This document shows positions 37,434 to 45,860 of a stretch of 64,000 nt of DNA, one piece after another. Position numbers and translations under genes: made by a program. The stretch covers positions 124,001 to 188,000 of the forward strand of contig CAVWLJ010000009.1 of assembly GCA_963755755.1 (NCBI GenBank), read 5' to 3'. How positions within the stretch are numbered: position 1 is the first letter of the stretch; every line of letters starts with the position of its first letter. The DNA comes from DATKNA01 sp963755755 (GTDB lineage: Bacteria; Actinomycetota; Actinomycetes; Actinomycetales; Kineosporiaceae). Under the pieces are notes generated by a model. That model made no database searches. It was not told the DNA's origin and saw nothing but the letters and a program-made list of their open reading frames with translations.

Positions 37434-39601
37434 ATGATCGGAAAGCCCGCCGCCGGATCGGCGAGCAGGACGACCGTACGGGCCGACGTCGCACCGTCCG
37501 AGGTCGTGGGGGTGAGGTCCATGCTCATGGGTCGGACGGCCGCGCCCCTGCCCGACGCAAGCGGCGGCGTGATCGCAGGTTCGCCGATGTCCGTGCTCGG
37601 TCCCCGCGACCGGTTCGGCGGCCGGCAGCTCCTCGTCATCGAGACCGTCCCGGGAGGCATCCCGACCGGCGTCGTCGTGTCGGATCTCCTCAGGCGCGGA
37701 TGCCGGCCGATCTGGGCCCGGCTCGCACCGTACGAGCTCGACATGCCCGCCCTGGGCGCCCTGGCCCGCGCCGTCCTGGAGCGCGGCTCCCTCCGTCGAG
37801 CGAGCCGCGACACTGCCGTCTCCCCGCGACACCCGGTCACCGTCGTGGAGTCCCCGGACCGTGCCCGTGCCGAGGCGTTCCTCGATCAGGTGACACCGGC
37901 GGTGGAGGGGTCTCCGCCGAGCGATCGGCCGGGCGCCGTCGTCGTCCACCTGGTCGGCGACGTCGAGGGCGAGGCAGAGCCCTCGGCCGGCAGAGCGCCG
38001 GTCCTCCCCGCTCAGTCGGACGGGGCGTTGCGCGGTGTCTCCCGACGCCGAACGACACCTGGGCGCGCTGCTCGCCGGCCGGCCCGGCCTGCTGCGCGGT
38101 GTCCGGCGGACCGTGGCCCTGCTGGGGAGTCCGGTGGTCGCCGACGTGGTTCTCCGCGCCCGAACGGCCGAGGAGCTGACCCGCGGCCTCGCCTCTGCCC
38201 TGCTGGCGCAAGCGACGCCCGAGTACCGGCGTGGGCTGGAGCTCGCCGCGCTGCTCGGCTACGCGCACGAGAACCTCGATGCCCTCCATCTCGTCCTCGA
38301 GGACGTTTCCACCCATCCCTGGTGGGTTCCGCTGGAAGGTGGCTGGTACCAGGTCGATCCCGCGTGGCGAGCGGCGCTCGCGGGGGTCGACGCGGGAGCG
38401 CCGCCGGTGGCCGCCGTCGCGCGCGTGGTCGGCGATCTCGTGGCCGTCGCCGCACCGGAGGAAGCACTCGAGTTCTGCCTCGACGCGGCCTGTCCCGGGC
38501 TCGCGTCAGACCTGCTGGCGGAGCTCGCCCCCACTCTGCTCGCGGCCGATCGCACCCGCGCCGTGCACCGCTGGCTCTCCCGCTTGCCGCCGCAGGAGCA
38601 CGCCCGGCACGCCGGGCTGCTGGCCCGGCTCGGGCCCGCGGCCGCGCCGTCCGGCGCACGGACGCGCGACCGGAGCCCGGCGCGGTCGGGTCCGCGGCAC
38701 CGTCGGTGGCCGCTGTCGAGCCGCCCGCACTCCCGGCGGGACGTCGGCGGCGCCGATGCCGTCGGGCGCCCGAGACGTCCCCGGCGTCCGGTCGTCGACC
38801 CGTCCGCCCGTTCCGGTCCCGGCCGCCCATCCGGTGCCGACCGATCCGGTCAGGATGTCCGTCCGGCTGCTCGGGACGGTCGAGGTCAGGTTCGACGACC
38901 GGGTCGTGGAGCACTGGCACGGCCGGGTGGGCCGGACGGCCCTGGCCTACGTCCTCCTGCAGAGGCGTCGCGTGCCGCCCGACGAGCTGGCGGGCGCACT
39001 GTGGCCCGACGTCCCGGCCGGGACCGCGCGCAACCGCCTGCACGTGGCCCTGCATCGGCTCCGGGCCGACCTCGCCGCGGTGGACGAGCGCCCCGTCCTG
39101 GTCCACGAGCAGGGCTACACGGTCGAGCCGCTGCTCCAGCTGGACCTCGACACCGACCGCTTCGAGCAGAACGCCGAGCACGGGGACGTCGCCGCTCACA
39201 CCGGTGACCTGCCCGCCGCCCTCGCCTCCTACCTCAGTTCCGTGGAGTGCTACGGCGGCGACCTGCTCGCCGGTGAACGGGACGACGAGTGGGCCCTGCT
39301 GGCCCGTGAGCACTACCGGGTCCGCCTGCTCGACGTCCTGGGAAAGGCCGCCCACGTCGCCTTCGACCTCGACCGCCCCGCCCTCGCCGTGGACCTCGGT
39401 CAACGGCTGCTCGCCCTCGACTTCTGCCGCGAGGACCTGTACCGGTTGCTCATGCGCGCCTACGCGCGCCTCGGCCAGCCGCAGCTCGCGCTGCGGCAGT
39501 ACCAGACCTGCGTGCGCCAGCTCCGCATGGAGTTCGGGCTCGACCCCGCACCCGAGACCGTCGAGCTCTACGACCAGGTGCGCTGCATGGTCCCGGTCTA
39601 G
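37434..39601 (+). CDS. SARP-type regulator with degenerate NTPase-like N-terminus (two frameshifts)
   Basis: A protein of about 720 residues. The C-terminal third is a SARP: an OmpR-like winged helix (SVRLLGTVEVRFDDRVVEHW, then PDELAGALWPDVPAGTARNR) followed by a bacterial transcriptional activation (BTAD) domain ending RLGQPQLALRQYQTCVRQLR. The N-terminal part resembles MalT-type STAND ATPases (QLLVIETVPGG, then PIWARLAPYELDMPALGALA), but the P-loop Lys is lost (GGIPTGVV). Frames change near 38037 and within the linker 38640-38850. Such regulators activate neighbouring genes; the likely targets are its divergent neighbours. Confidence 0.8.
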
Positions 39602-39602
39602 G

Positions 39603-40743
39603 TCAGAGCCCCGACAGCGCCTGCTCCAGGTCCGCCCACAGGTCCTCGACGTCCTCGACGCCCACCGACAGCCTGACCAGTGACTCCGGGACACCGGCGG
39701 GCTCCGGACGGGTGCCGGCGCCGCCGCTCCAAGGTCGACTCCACCCCGCCCAGACTGGTCGCGTGCACCCACAGCCGGACCCCGGCCGCCAGCCGCTCGG
39801 CGGCCTCCGGACCGCCGGCCAGCTCGATCGCGACGATCGCGCCGAAGCCGTGCATCTGCGCCACCGCGCGGTCGTGCCCCGGGTCGCCGGCCAGCGAGGG
39901 GTGCCTGACACGAGCGACCGCCGGATGACCCTCGAGCCGGCGGGCGAGCTCGGCGGCGTTGGCGCCCGCGCGCTCGACCCGCAGGTGCAGGGTCCGCAGG
40001 CCGCGCAGGGCGAGCCACGCCTCGGCGGCGCCGGGGATGCCGCCCCGCGTCGTCCGGTGCCGGTGCAGCTGCTCGCGCAACTCCGGGTCCCGGGTCACGG
40101 CGGCGCCGAGCAGGACGTCGGAGTGGCCTGCGAGGTACTTCGTCACGGAGTGGACGACGACGTCCGCGCCGTGCGCGAGCGGCGTCTGGAGCAGCGGCGT
40201 GCTGAACGTGTTGTCGACGGCGACGACCGCGCCGGCCGCGTGGCCCGCGGCGACGAGGGCGGGCAGGTCGGCCACCTCGAGCAGCGGATTGGTCGGGGTC
40301 TCCAGCCAGAGCAGGTGGGCGCCGGTGGCGAGCGCGGCACGGACGGCGTCCGTGTCGGCGACGTCGACGCCGACCACGTCGAGGCGGCCGCGCTCGGCGA
40401 GCTCGGCGAGCAGCACGAGCGTGCCGTTGTAGCCGGCGGCCGGGACGACGACGCGGCCGCCGTCCGGCACCTGCTCGACGACCGCGGAGACCGCCGCCAT
40501 GCCGGACGCGAACAGCAGGGCGTCCCCACCCTCGAGCCGGCCGAGCGCGGTCTCGAACGCCTGCCAGGTGGGGTTCGTCCAGCGGCCGTAGCCGAGGTCC
40601 CCGGGCTGCGGCGCGTCCGGCGAGGCCACGTAGGTCGAGGCGAGCACGAGCGGGGCGTTCAGCGGGGCGTTGGGTTCCGCCGCGGGCCGGCCCGCCGTCA
40701 CGGCGAGGGTCGCGGGGGAGAGGGCGTCGTCCGGCTCGCGCAT
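39603..40743 (-). CDS. Cystathionine gamma-synthase/lyase-like PLP enzyme (frameshifted)
   Basis: A Cys/Met-metabolism PLP enzyme of about 380 residues. Signatures are PLVLASTYVASPDAPQPGDL, RWTNPTWQAFETALGRLEGG, the substrate loop ASGMAAVSAV, AVDNTFSTPLLQTPLAHGAD and the PLP Lys in VVHSVTKYLAGHSDVLLG. Near 39712 one base must be corrected to reach PEPAGVPESLVRLSVGVEDV and the stop at 39603. Synthase and lyase cannot be separated from the sequence alone. It is divergent from ddl by 59 bases. Confidence 0.85.
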
Positions 40744-40788
40744 TGCCGCAGCTTACGAGGGCTGCACGCGACACCCGCCGCCGAGCGG

Positions 40789-40794
40789 TAGCCT
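40789..40794 (+). promoter_or_regulatory. Leaderless -10 box of ddl
   Basis: TAGCCT ends 8 bases before ATG 40803 with no ribosome binding site between. Confidence 0.55.
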
Positions 40795-40802
40795 GCCGGG
40801 CG

Positions 40803-41948
40803 ATGAACCCCTCGCCTGATCCCGCCGCCGCCGCGCCCGGTCGCCGACCCCGCGTCGCCGTCGTCTTCGGCGGCCGCTCGGGCGAGCACGCCGTGAGCTG
40901 CATGACCGCCGCGAGCGTGCTGCGGGCGCTGGACCGCGACGCGTACGACGTCGTCCCCATCGGGATCACGACGAGCGGGCGGTGGGTGCTGGCCGCCGAC
41001 GAACCCGCGCGCTACGAGCTCACGGACGGCCGCCTGCCCGAGGTCACGCAGGACGAGGGACCGCAGGTGCTGGTCCCGCTCGAGTCGGGCGACCGCGAGC
41101 TCACGGTGCTCGAGCCGAACCAGGTGCCGCGCGCCCTGGGGGAGGTCGACGTCGTCTTCCCGCTGCTGCACGGCCCGTTCGGGGAGGACGGCACGCTGCA
41201 GGGCCTGCTGGAGCTGGCCGACATCCGGTACGTCGGCTCCGGCGTGCTCGCCAGCGCCGCCGGCATGGACAAGCACGTCATGAAGCTGCTGCTCGCCGCA
41301 CAGGGCGTCCCGGTCGGCGACCACCTCCTCGTCACCGCGCGGCGGTGGGAGCGCGACCCCGACGGGGTGCGGTCGGACGTCGAGGAGCTCGGCTACCCGG
41401 TCTACGTCAAGCCGTCGAGGGCCGGGTCGAGCCTGGGCATCACCCGGGTCAAGGGGCCGGCCGATCTGGACGCCGCGGTCGAGGCGGCCCGTCGGCACGA
41501 CCCGCGCATCGTCGTCGAGGCCGAGATCGAGGGCCGCGAGATCGAGTGCGCCGTGCTCGAGTCGATCGACGGCGGAGCGCCGGCGACGAGCCTGCCCGGG
41601 GAGATCGAGGTCGGCTCGGCGTACGAGTTCTACGACTTCGAGGCCAAGTACCTCTCGGGTGAGGCGGTGCGGCTGAGCTGCCCGGCGAACCTGCCGGACG
41701 ATGTCGTCCACCGCGTCCGCGACCTCGCCGGCCGGACCTTCGAGGCGCTGGGCTGCGAAGGGCTGGCACGGGTGGACTTCTTCGTCCGTCCCGACGGCGA
41801 GGTGCTCGTCAACGAGATCAACACGATGCCCGGGTTCACGCCGATCTCGATGTACCCGCGGATGTGGGCCGCCACCGGCCTGGAGTACCCCGCCCTCGTC
41901 GACCGGCTCGTGCAGCTCGCCCTCCGCCGCCGCACCGGGCTGCGCTGA
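40803..41948 (+). CDS. ddl: D-alanine-D-alanine ligase
   Basis: ATP-grasp enzyme that makes the D-Ala-D-Ala dipeptide of peptidoglycan. The N-terminal VAVVFGGRSGEHAVSCMTAA, the loop VVFPLLHGPFGEDGTLQGLL, the ATP-grasp YPVYVKPSRAGSSLGITRV and the Mg-binding VLVNEINTMPGFTPISMYPR are complete. Length is 381 residues. The active-site Tyr of DDL (not the Phe of D-lactate ligases) cannot be fixed with certainty here, but EFYDFEAKYLS resembles the normal ligase omega loop. Intact. Confidence 0.95.
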   Translation: MNPSPDPAAAAPGRRPRVAVVFGGRSGEHAVSCMTAASVLRALDRDAYDVVPIGITTSGRWVLAADEPARYELTDGRLPEVTQDEGPQVLVPLESGDRELTVLEPNQVPRALGEVDVVFPLLHGPFGEDGTLQGLLELADIRYVGSGVLASAAGMDKHVMKLLLAAQGVPVGDHLLVTARRWERDPDGVRSDVEELGYPVYVKPSRAGSSLGITRVKGPADLDAAVEAARRHDPRIVVEAEIEGREIECAVLESIDGGAPATSLPGEIEVGSAYEFYDFEAKYLSGEAVRLSCPANLPDDVVHRVRDLAGRTFEALGCEGLARVDFFVRPDGEVLVNEINTMPGFTPISMYPRMWAATGLEYPALVDRLVQLALRRRTGLR

Positions 41949-42389
41949 TCAGTCGCAGGTGCGGCCGTTGGCCGGCAACGCCGCGGCGACGGGCCGCAGG
42001 TCGACGAGCGCGCCCGAAGCCGACGACCGCCCGTACGCGGCCGGCACGGACACCTCGACCGTCGGGTCGTGCCCGTAGAGCGTGAAGACGACGGGGTCGG
42101 CGTCCGGGTCGCCGACCACCCAGCCCTGGCCGTCGACGTCGAGGCAGGTGCTCGTCGTCGGCTGGAGCCCCGGCAGCCCGCACCGGAGCACGATCTCCGG
42201 ATCCCCCCAGGCCAGGGCACCGCGGACGCCGAGCGGCGCCCGGCCCTTCCCGAGCACGGTGGCGGGCGCGGCGTCGAGCGCGCGGGTGCAGGCCGGGTCG
42301 GCCGCGCGGGCCGCCGGCTGGGGGCCCGAGGAGCACGCCGTCAGCGCGAGCGCCCCCGCCGCGAGGATCAGATATGGACGACGGTGCAC
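41949..42389 (-). CDS. DUF3515 lipoprotein
   Basis: A 146-residue predicted lipoprotein: MHRRPYLILAAGALALTACS ends with a lipobox (LTAC). The mature part holds RGALAWGDPEIVLRCGLPGL, a well known DUF3515 block, and TCLDVDGQGWVVGDPDADP. The family is actinobacterial and sits between ddl and thiL in many genomes. Its start overlaps the end of the Lrp-like gene by 22 bases on the same strand. Function unknown. Confidence 0.85.
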   Translation of the reverse strand: MHRRPYLILAAGALALTACSSGPQPAARAADPACTRALDAAPATVLGKGRAPLGVRGALAWGDPEIVLRCGLPGLQPTTSTCLDVDGQGWVVGDPDADPVVFTLYGHDPTVEVSVPAAYGRSSASGALVDLRPVAAALPANGRTCD

Positions 42390-42604
42390 GTCAGGGTGCG
42401 GGTGATGCCCTTCACGTCCTGGATGCGGGCGATGACCAGCTGACCGAGCTCGTCGACACTGGGGGCCTCGACGCGGGCGATGACGTCGTACGGGCCGGTC
42501 ACGTCCTCGGCCAGGGTGACGCCCGGGATGGCGGCGATCGAACGTGCCACGTCCGCGGCGCGCCCCACCTCGGTCTGGATGAGGATGTACGCCTGCACCA
42601 CCAC
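42368..42604 (-). CDS. Stand-alone Lrp/AsnC ligand-binding (RAM) domain protein
   Basis: A 78-residue protein with only the RAM (regulation of amino acid metabolism) domain: VQAYILIQTEVGRAADVARS, VTLAEDVTGPYDVIARVEAP and VKGITRTLTCTVVHI. There is no helix-turn-helix, so it cannot bind DNA as Lrp does; related stand-alone domains form ligand-binding oligomers. Three successive GTG codons are possible starts behind GGAGGG; the first is used. It is divergent from thiL. Confidence 0.85.
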   Translation of the reverse strand: MVVQAYILIQTEVGRAADVARSIAAIPGVTLAEDVTGPYDVIARVEAPSVDELGQLVIARIQDVKGITRTLTCTVVHI

Positions 42605-42678
42605 GAGCCCTCCTTCTGCGGCGTTCGCCGCCCGTGTCGCCCCTGACACCTCGGGGGATCGCCTTGAGCGGGTCACGC

Positions 42679-42684
42679 TACCGT
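42679..42684 (+). promoter_or_regulatory. Leaderless -10 box of thiL
   Basis: TACCGT ends 7 bases before GTG 42692, which selects this GTG over another at 42683 that overlaps the box. Confidence 0.55.
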
Positions 42685-42691
42685 GTCGCCC

Positions 42692-43691
42692 GTGAGCAGC
42701 CCAGAACCGGGCGGTCACCGCCTGCTGCGGGACGTCGGTGAGGACGGGCTCATCGCCTCGATCGTGCGGAGGTTCGGTCCGCAGCCCGCCGCGCTGCTCG
42801 TCGGCCCGGGGGACGACGCCGCCGTGCTCGACGTCCCCGGCCGGCTCGTCGTCTCCACGGACACCGTCGTCGAGGGAGTCGACTTCCGTCGGGGCTGGTC
42901 GAGCGGTGCCGACGTCGGCGTCAAGGTCGCCGCGCAGAACCTCGCGGACGTCGCCGCGATGGGCGCCCGGCCGCTCGCCCTCGTCGTCAGTCTCACCGCG
43001 CCTCCCGACCTCCCGGTCGCCTGGGCCGACGCGCTGGCCGAGGGGCTGGACGACGAGTGCCGCCGGGCGGGTGCAGCCGTCGCCGGCGGCGACGTCTCGC
43101 AGGGCCGCGACATCGTGATCACCGGGACCGCGCTGGGCGTGCTCGAGGCGCCCGCCGTCCTGCGTTCGGGCGCGCGATCCGGGAACGTGGTCGCACTGGC
43201 CGGCGCGACAGGTGCCTCCGCGGCCGGACTCGCGCTGCTGTCCGCCGCGAGGTCGCCCGCGGCCGCCGGCGACCTCACGGCGGCGGCGTCCGTGCTCGTC
43301 CGGGCACACCTCGCGCCGCGGCCGCCGTACCAGGCGGGGCCGGACGCCGCCCGCGCGGGCGCGACCGCGCTCATCGACACCAGCGACGGCCTACTGCGGG
43401 ACGCCGGGCGGATCGCCGCGGCCTCCGGCGTCCGCATCGACCTGGACGGGCTCGCCCTGGCGCCCGGCGCGGACCTCGTGGCGGCGGCCGAGGCCCTGGG
43501 CGACCGGTCGCTCGCGACCGGATGGGTACTGACCGGAGGCGAGGACCACGCCCTGCTCGCGTGCTTCCCGCCCGACGTCGCCCTGCCGCCGCCCTACCGC
43601 CGGATCGGGGTGGCCCGGGCCGGCGCCGGTGTCGCTCGTGGACGGCCGCCCGTGGACCGGCGCCGACGGCTGGCACCACTTCACCGCCTGA
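42692..43691 (+). CDS. thiL: Thiamine-monophosphate kinase (frameshifted near end)
   Basis: Phosphorylates thiamine phosphate to the coenzyme thiamine diphosphate, which acetolactate synthase in this window needs. The PurM-like fold is clear: LVGPGDDAAVLDVPGRLVVS, STDTVVEGVDFRRGWSSGAD, VAAQNLADVAAMGARPLALV, AVAGGDVSQGRDIVITGTAL and IDTSDGLLRDAGRIAAAS. The frame breaks near 43632 and continues VSLVDGRPWTGADGWHHFTA to TGA 43689-43691. The reconstructed length is about 333 residues. Confidence 0.92.
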
Positions 43692-43717
43692 GCCAGGCAC
43701 CCAGAGCCAGATCACGG

Positions 43718-43785
43718 TCATGCTCCAGAAATGGACACCTGAACGGCGATGTGGAGATCCACATCTGTCCATCTCTGGAGCATGA
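43718..43785 (+). repeat. Intergenic palindrome after thiL (copy 6, divergent type)
   Basis: Inverted arms of 20 bases, 43718-43737 starting TCATGCTCCAGA and 43766-43785 ending CTGGAGCATGA, with one mismatch. A second inner palindrome GATGTGGA/TCCACATC fills the loop. It shares the CATGATC edge with the other repeats. It lies between the convergent thiL and rpmB, so it may serve as a two-way terminator. Confidence 0.75.
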
Positions 43786-43866
43786 TCTTGGAGCGGGGCA
43801 GGAGCGTCGGAGGGCAAAGCAGCGCCGCCGCCCTCCGGGGAGGGCGGCGGCGTACAGGCAGGGGGC

Positions 43867-44058
43867 TCAGGCCGAGCGGACGACCTTGCCGGCCTTCAGG
43901 CACGACGTGCACACGTTGAGCCGCTTCGGCGTGGCGCCGACGAGCGTCCGGACGCGCTGGATGTTCGGGTTCCAGCGGCGCTTGGTACGGCGGTGCGAGT
44001 GCGAGATGTTGTGACCGAAGCCCGGCCCCTTGCCGCAGACGTCACAGGTGGCAGCCAC
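43867..44058 (-). CDS. rpmB: 50S ribosomal protein L28 (zinc-binding type)
   Basis: A 63-residue ribosomal protein. AATCDVCGKGPGFGHNISHS then HRRTKRRWNPNIQRVRTLVG is diagnostic. The four Cys (CDVC near the start, CTSC in LNVCTSCLKAGKVVRS) are retained, so this is the zinc-containing form; zinc-free paralogs serve in zinc starvation. GTG 44058 is the start; upstream in-frame sequence is not conserved. Confidence 0.95.
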   Translation of the reverse strand: MAATCDVCGKGPGFGHNISHSHRRTKRRWNPNIQRVRTLVGATPKRLNVCTSCLKAGKVVRSA

Positions 44059-44198
44059 GACGGAGAACTCCTCGGGTCGGATCGATCGGAACGGGCAGGG
44101 CGCGGACGACCGCCCGCGCAACTACGACAGAGTACCGGAGCGGCATCGCCCGGCCCAAACCGGCCGTGGGCGCGTCCCGGGCCGTCGGTGCCGCCGAC

Positions 44199-44204
44199 TA
44201 CCCT
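44199..44204 (+). promoter_or_regulatory. Candidate -10 box for the fakA-like/recG operon
   Basis: TACCCT lies 29 bases before GTG 44234 in the divergent region with rpmB. Confidence 0.4.
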
Positions 44205-44233
44205 GACCGGACCAGCGACCAGGAGAGCCACCG

Positions 44234-45860
44234 GTGGGGACGGCGGGGAGGGTGCGCATGCTCGAGGTGCTCGACGGGCGCGCTGCGCGGGCGTGGGCCA
44301 GGGCCGCCCTCGCCGCGCCTCGGCGACGCGCGCGAGGAGCTCGACGCGCTCAACGTCTACCCCGTCCCGGACGGCGACACCGGCACCAACCTCTACCTGA
44401 CCTTCGAGGCCGCCTGCGCCGCGGTCGCCGCGCTGCCGCGCGAAACGCCGTTGCTCACCGTGCTCGACACCTTCGCCCGCGGCGCGCTGCTCGGTGCCCG
44501 CGGCAACTCGGGGATCATCACCGCACAGCTCCTGCGCGGCTGGGCCGACGTCCTCGCGGAGAACGAGGTCATGGACGGCGGCGCCGTCAAGCGGGCGATG
44601 AAGCTGGCGGACGAGCAGGCGTGGGCGGCGGTGGCCGAACCGGCGGAGGGGACGATCCTCTCGGTGAGCCGCGCCGCAGCCGCCGCGGCGTCCGCGCTCC
44701 CGGACGACCGGCTGTCCCAGGTCGTCGCCACGGCGGTCGCCGCGGCGCGGAGCGCACTCGCCCGGACGCGCGAGCAGCTCCCCGCGCTGCGTCGCGCCGG
44801 GGTCGTCGACGCCGGCGGCCAGGGCCTTGTCGTCCTGCTGGAGACGCTTCACGATGTGGTCGAGGGCCGCACCCGCCGACGGGGGAGCGGGCCCCGCCGC
44901 GAGGCCCTGCCCGTCGTCGACCTCTCCGGCTGCGACGACCTGGACGCCGAGGGACCCGCCTACGAGGTCATGTACCTCCTCGAGACGCCGGACGAGCGGG
45001 TGCCGGCCTTGCGCGCGCAGCTCGCGCCGCTCGGCGACTCGCTCGTCGTGGTCGGCGGCTCGGGCCTGTGGCACGTCCACCTCCACGTCGACGACCCCGG
45101 GGCCGCCGTCGAGGCCGGCATCGGCGCGGGCCGCCCGCGCCGGGTCCGGATCTCGCACTTCGCCGAGCAGCTCGCCCGCCGTCCGCCGCGCCCGCGCGCG
45201 GGCGTCGGGCTGGTCGCGTGCGCCGCCGGCCCGGGGCTGGCCCGGCTGTTCGAGGAGGCCGGGGCCGTCGTCGTCCGGACGCCGCCGGGGCGCCGGCCCT
45301 CCACCGAGGAGATCCTCACCGCCGTGCGCGAGACACGAGCGGCCGCCGTGGTCGTGCTGCCCAACGACGCCGCGACGATCCCCGTCGCGGGAGCCGCGGC
45401 CGCCGCCGTCCGCGCGGAGGGCATCCGGGTGACGGTGCTGCCGACGCGCGCGCAGGTGCAGGGCCTGGCCGCGGCCGCCGTGCACGACCCGGGGCGGGCG
45501 CCGGACGCCGACGTCGTCCAGATGAGCGCCGCCGCCGGAGCGGCGCGGGACGGCGCCGTGACGATCGCCGCGCGGGAGGCCATCACCAGCGCCGGCCTGT
45601 GCCGTCCCGGCGACGCCCTCGGTGTCGTCCAGGGGGATTTCGCCGTCGTCGGCACGGACCTGGCCGCCGTCGCCGTCGAGGTCGTCGACCGGCTCCTCAT
45701 GACCGGCGGCGAGCTGGTGACGCTCGTGCGCGGTGAGGGCGCCGACGACGACCTCGTCGCGGCGGTCAGCCGGCACCTGCGCGGGACCCGGCGCGACGTC
45801 GAGCTGTCCGTGCTCGAGGGCGGCCAGGAGCGCTACCCGCTGCTCGTGGGGGTCGAATGA
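44234..45860 (+). CDS. DhaL/FakA-like kinase domain protein (frameshifted near start)
   Basis: About 540 residues: an N-terminal DhaL (dihydroxyacetone kinase L) domain with the nucleotide/Mg motif LNVYPVPDGDTGTNLYLTFE and ARGNSGIITAQLLRGWADVL, and a C-terminal FakA/YloV region (EVMYLLETPDERVPALRAQL, HVHLHVDDPGAAVEAGI, GLCRPGDALGVVQGDFAVVG). FakA phosphorylates fatty acids bound to FakB proteins. The first 28 residues (GRVRMLEVLDGRAARAWARA) join the rest after one base is corrected near 44316. It overlaps recG by four bases, the usual actinobacterial arrangement. Confidence 0.86.
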
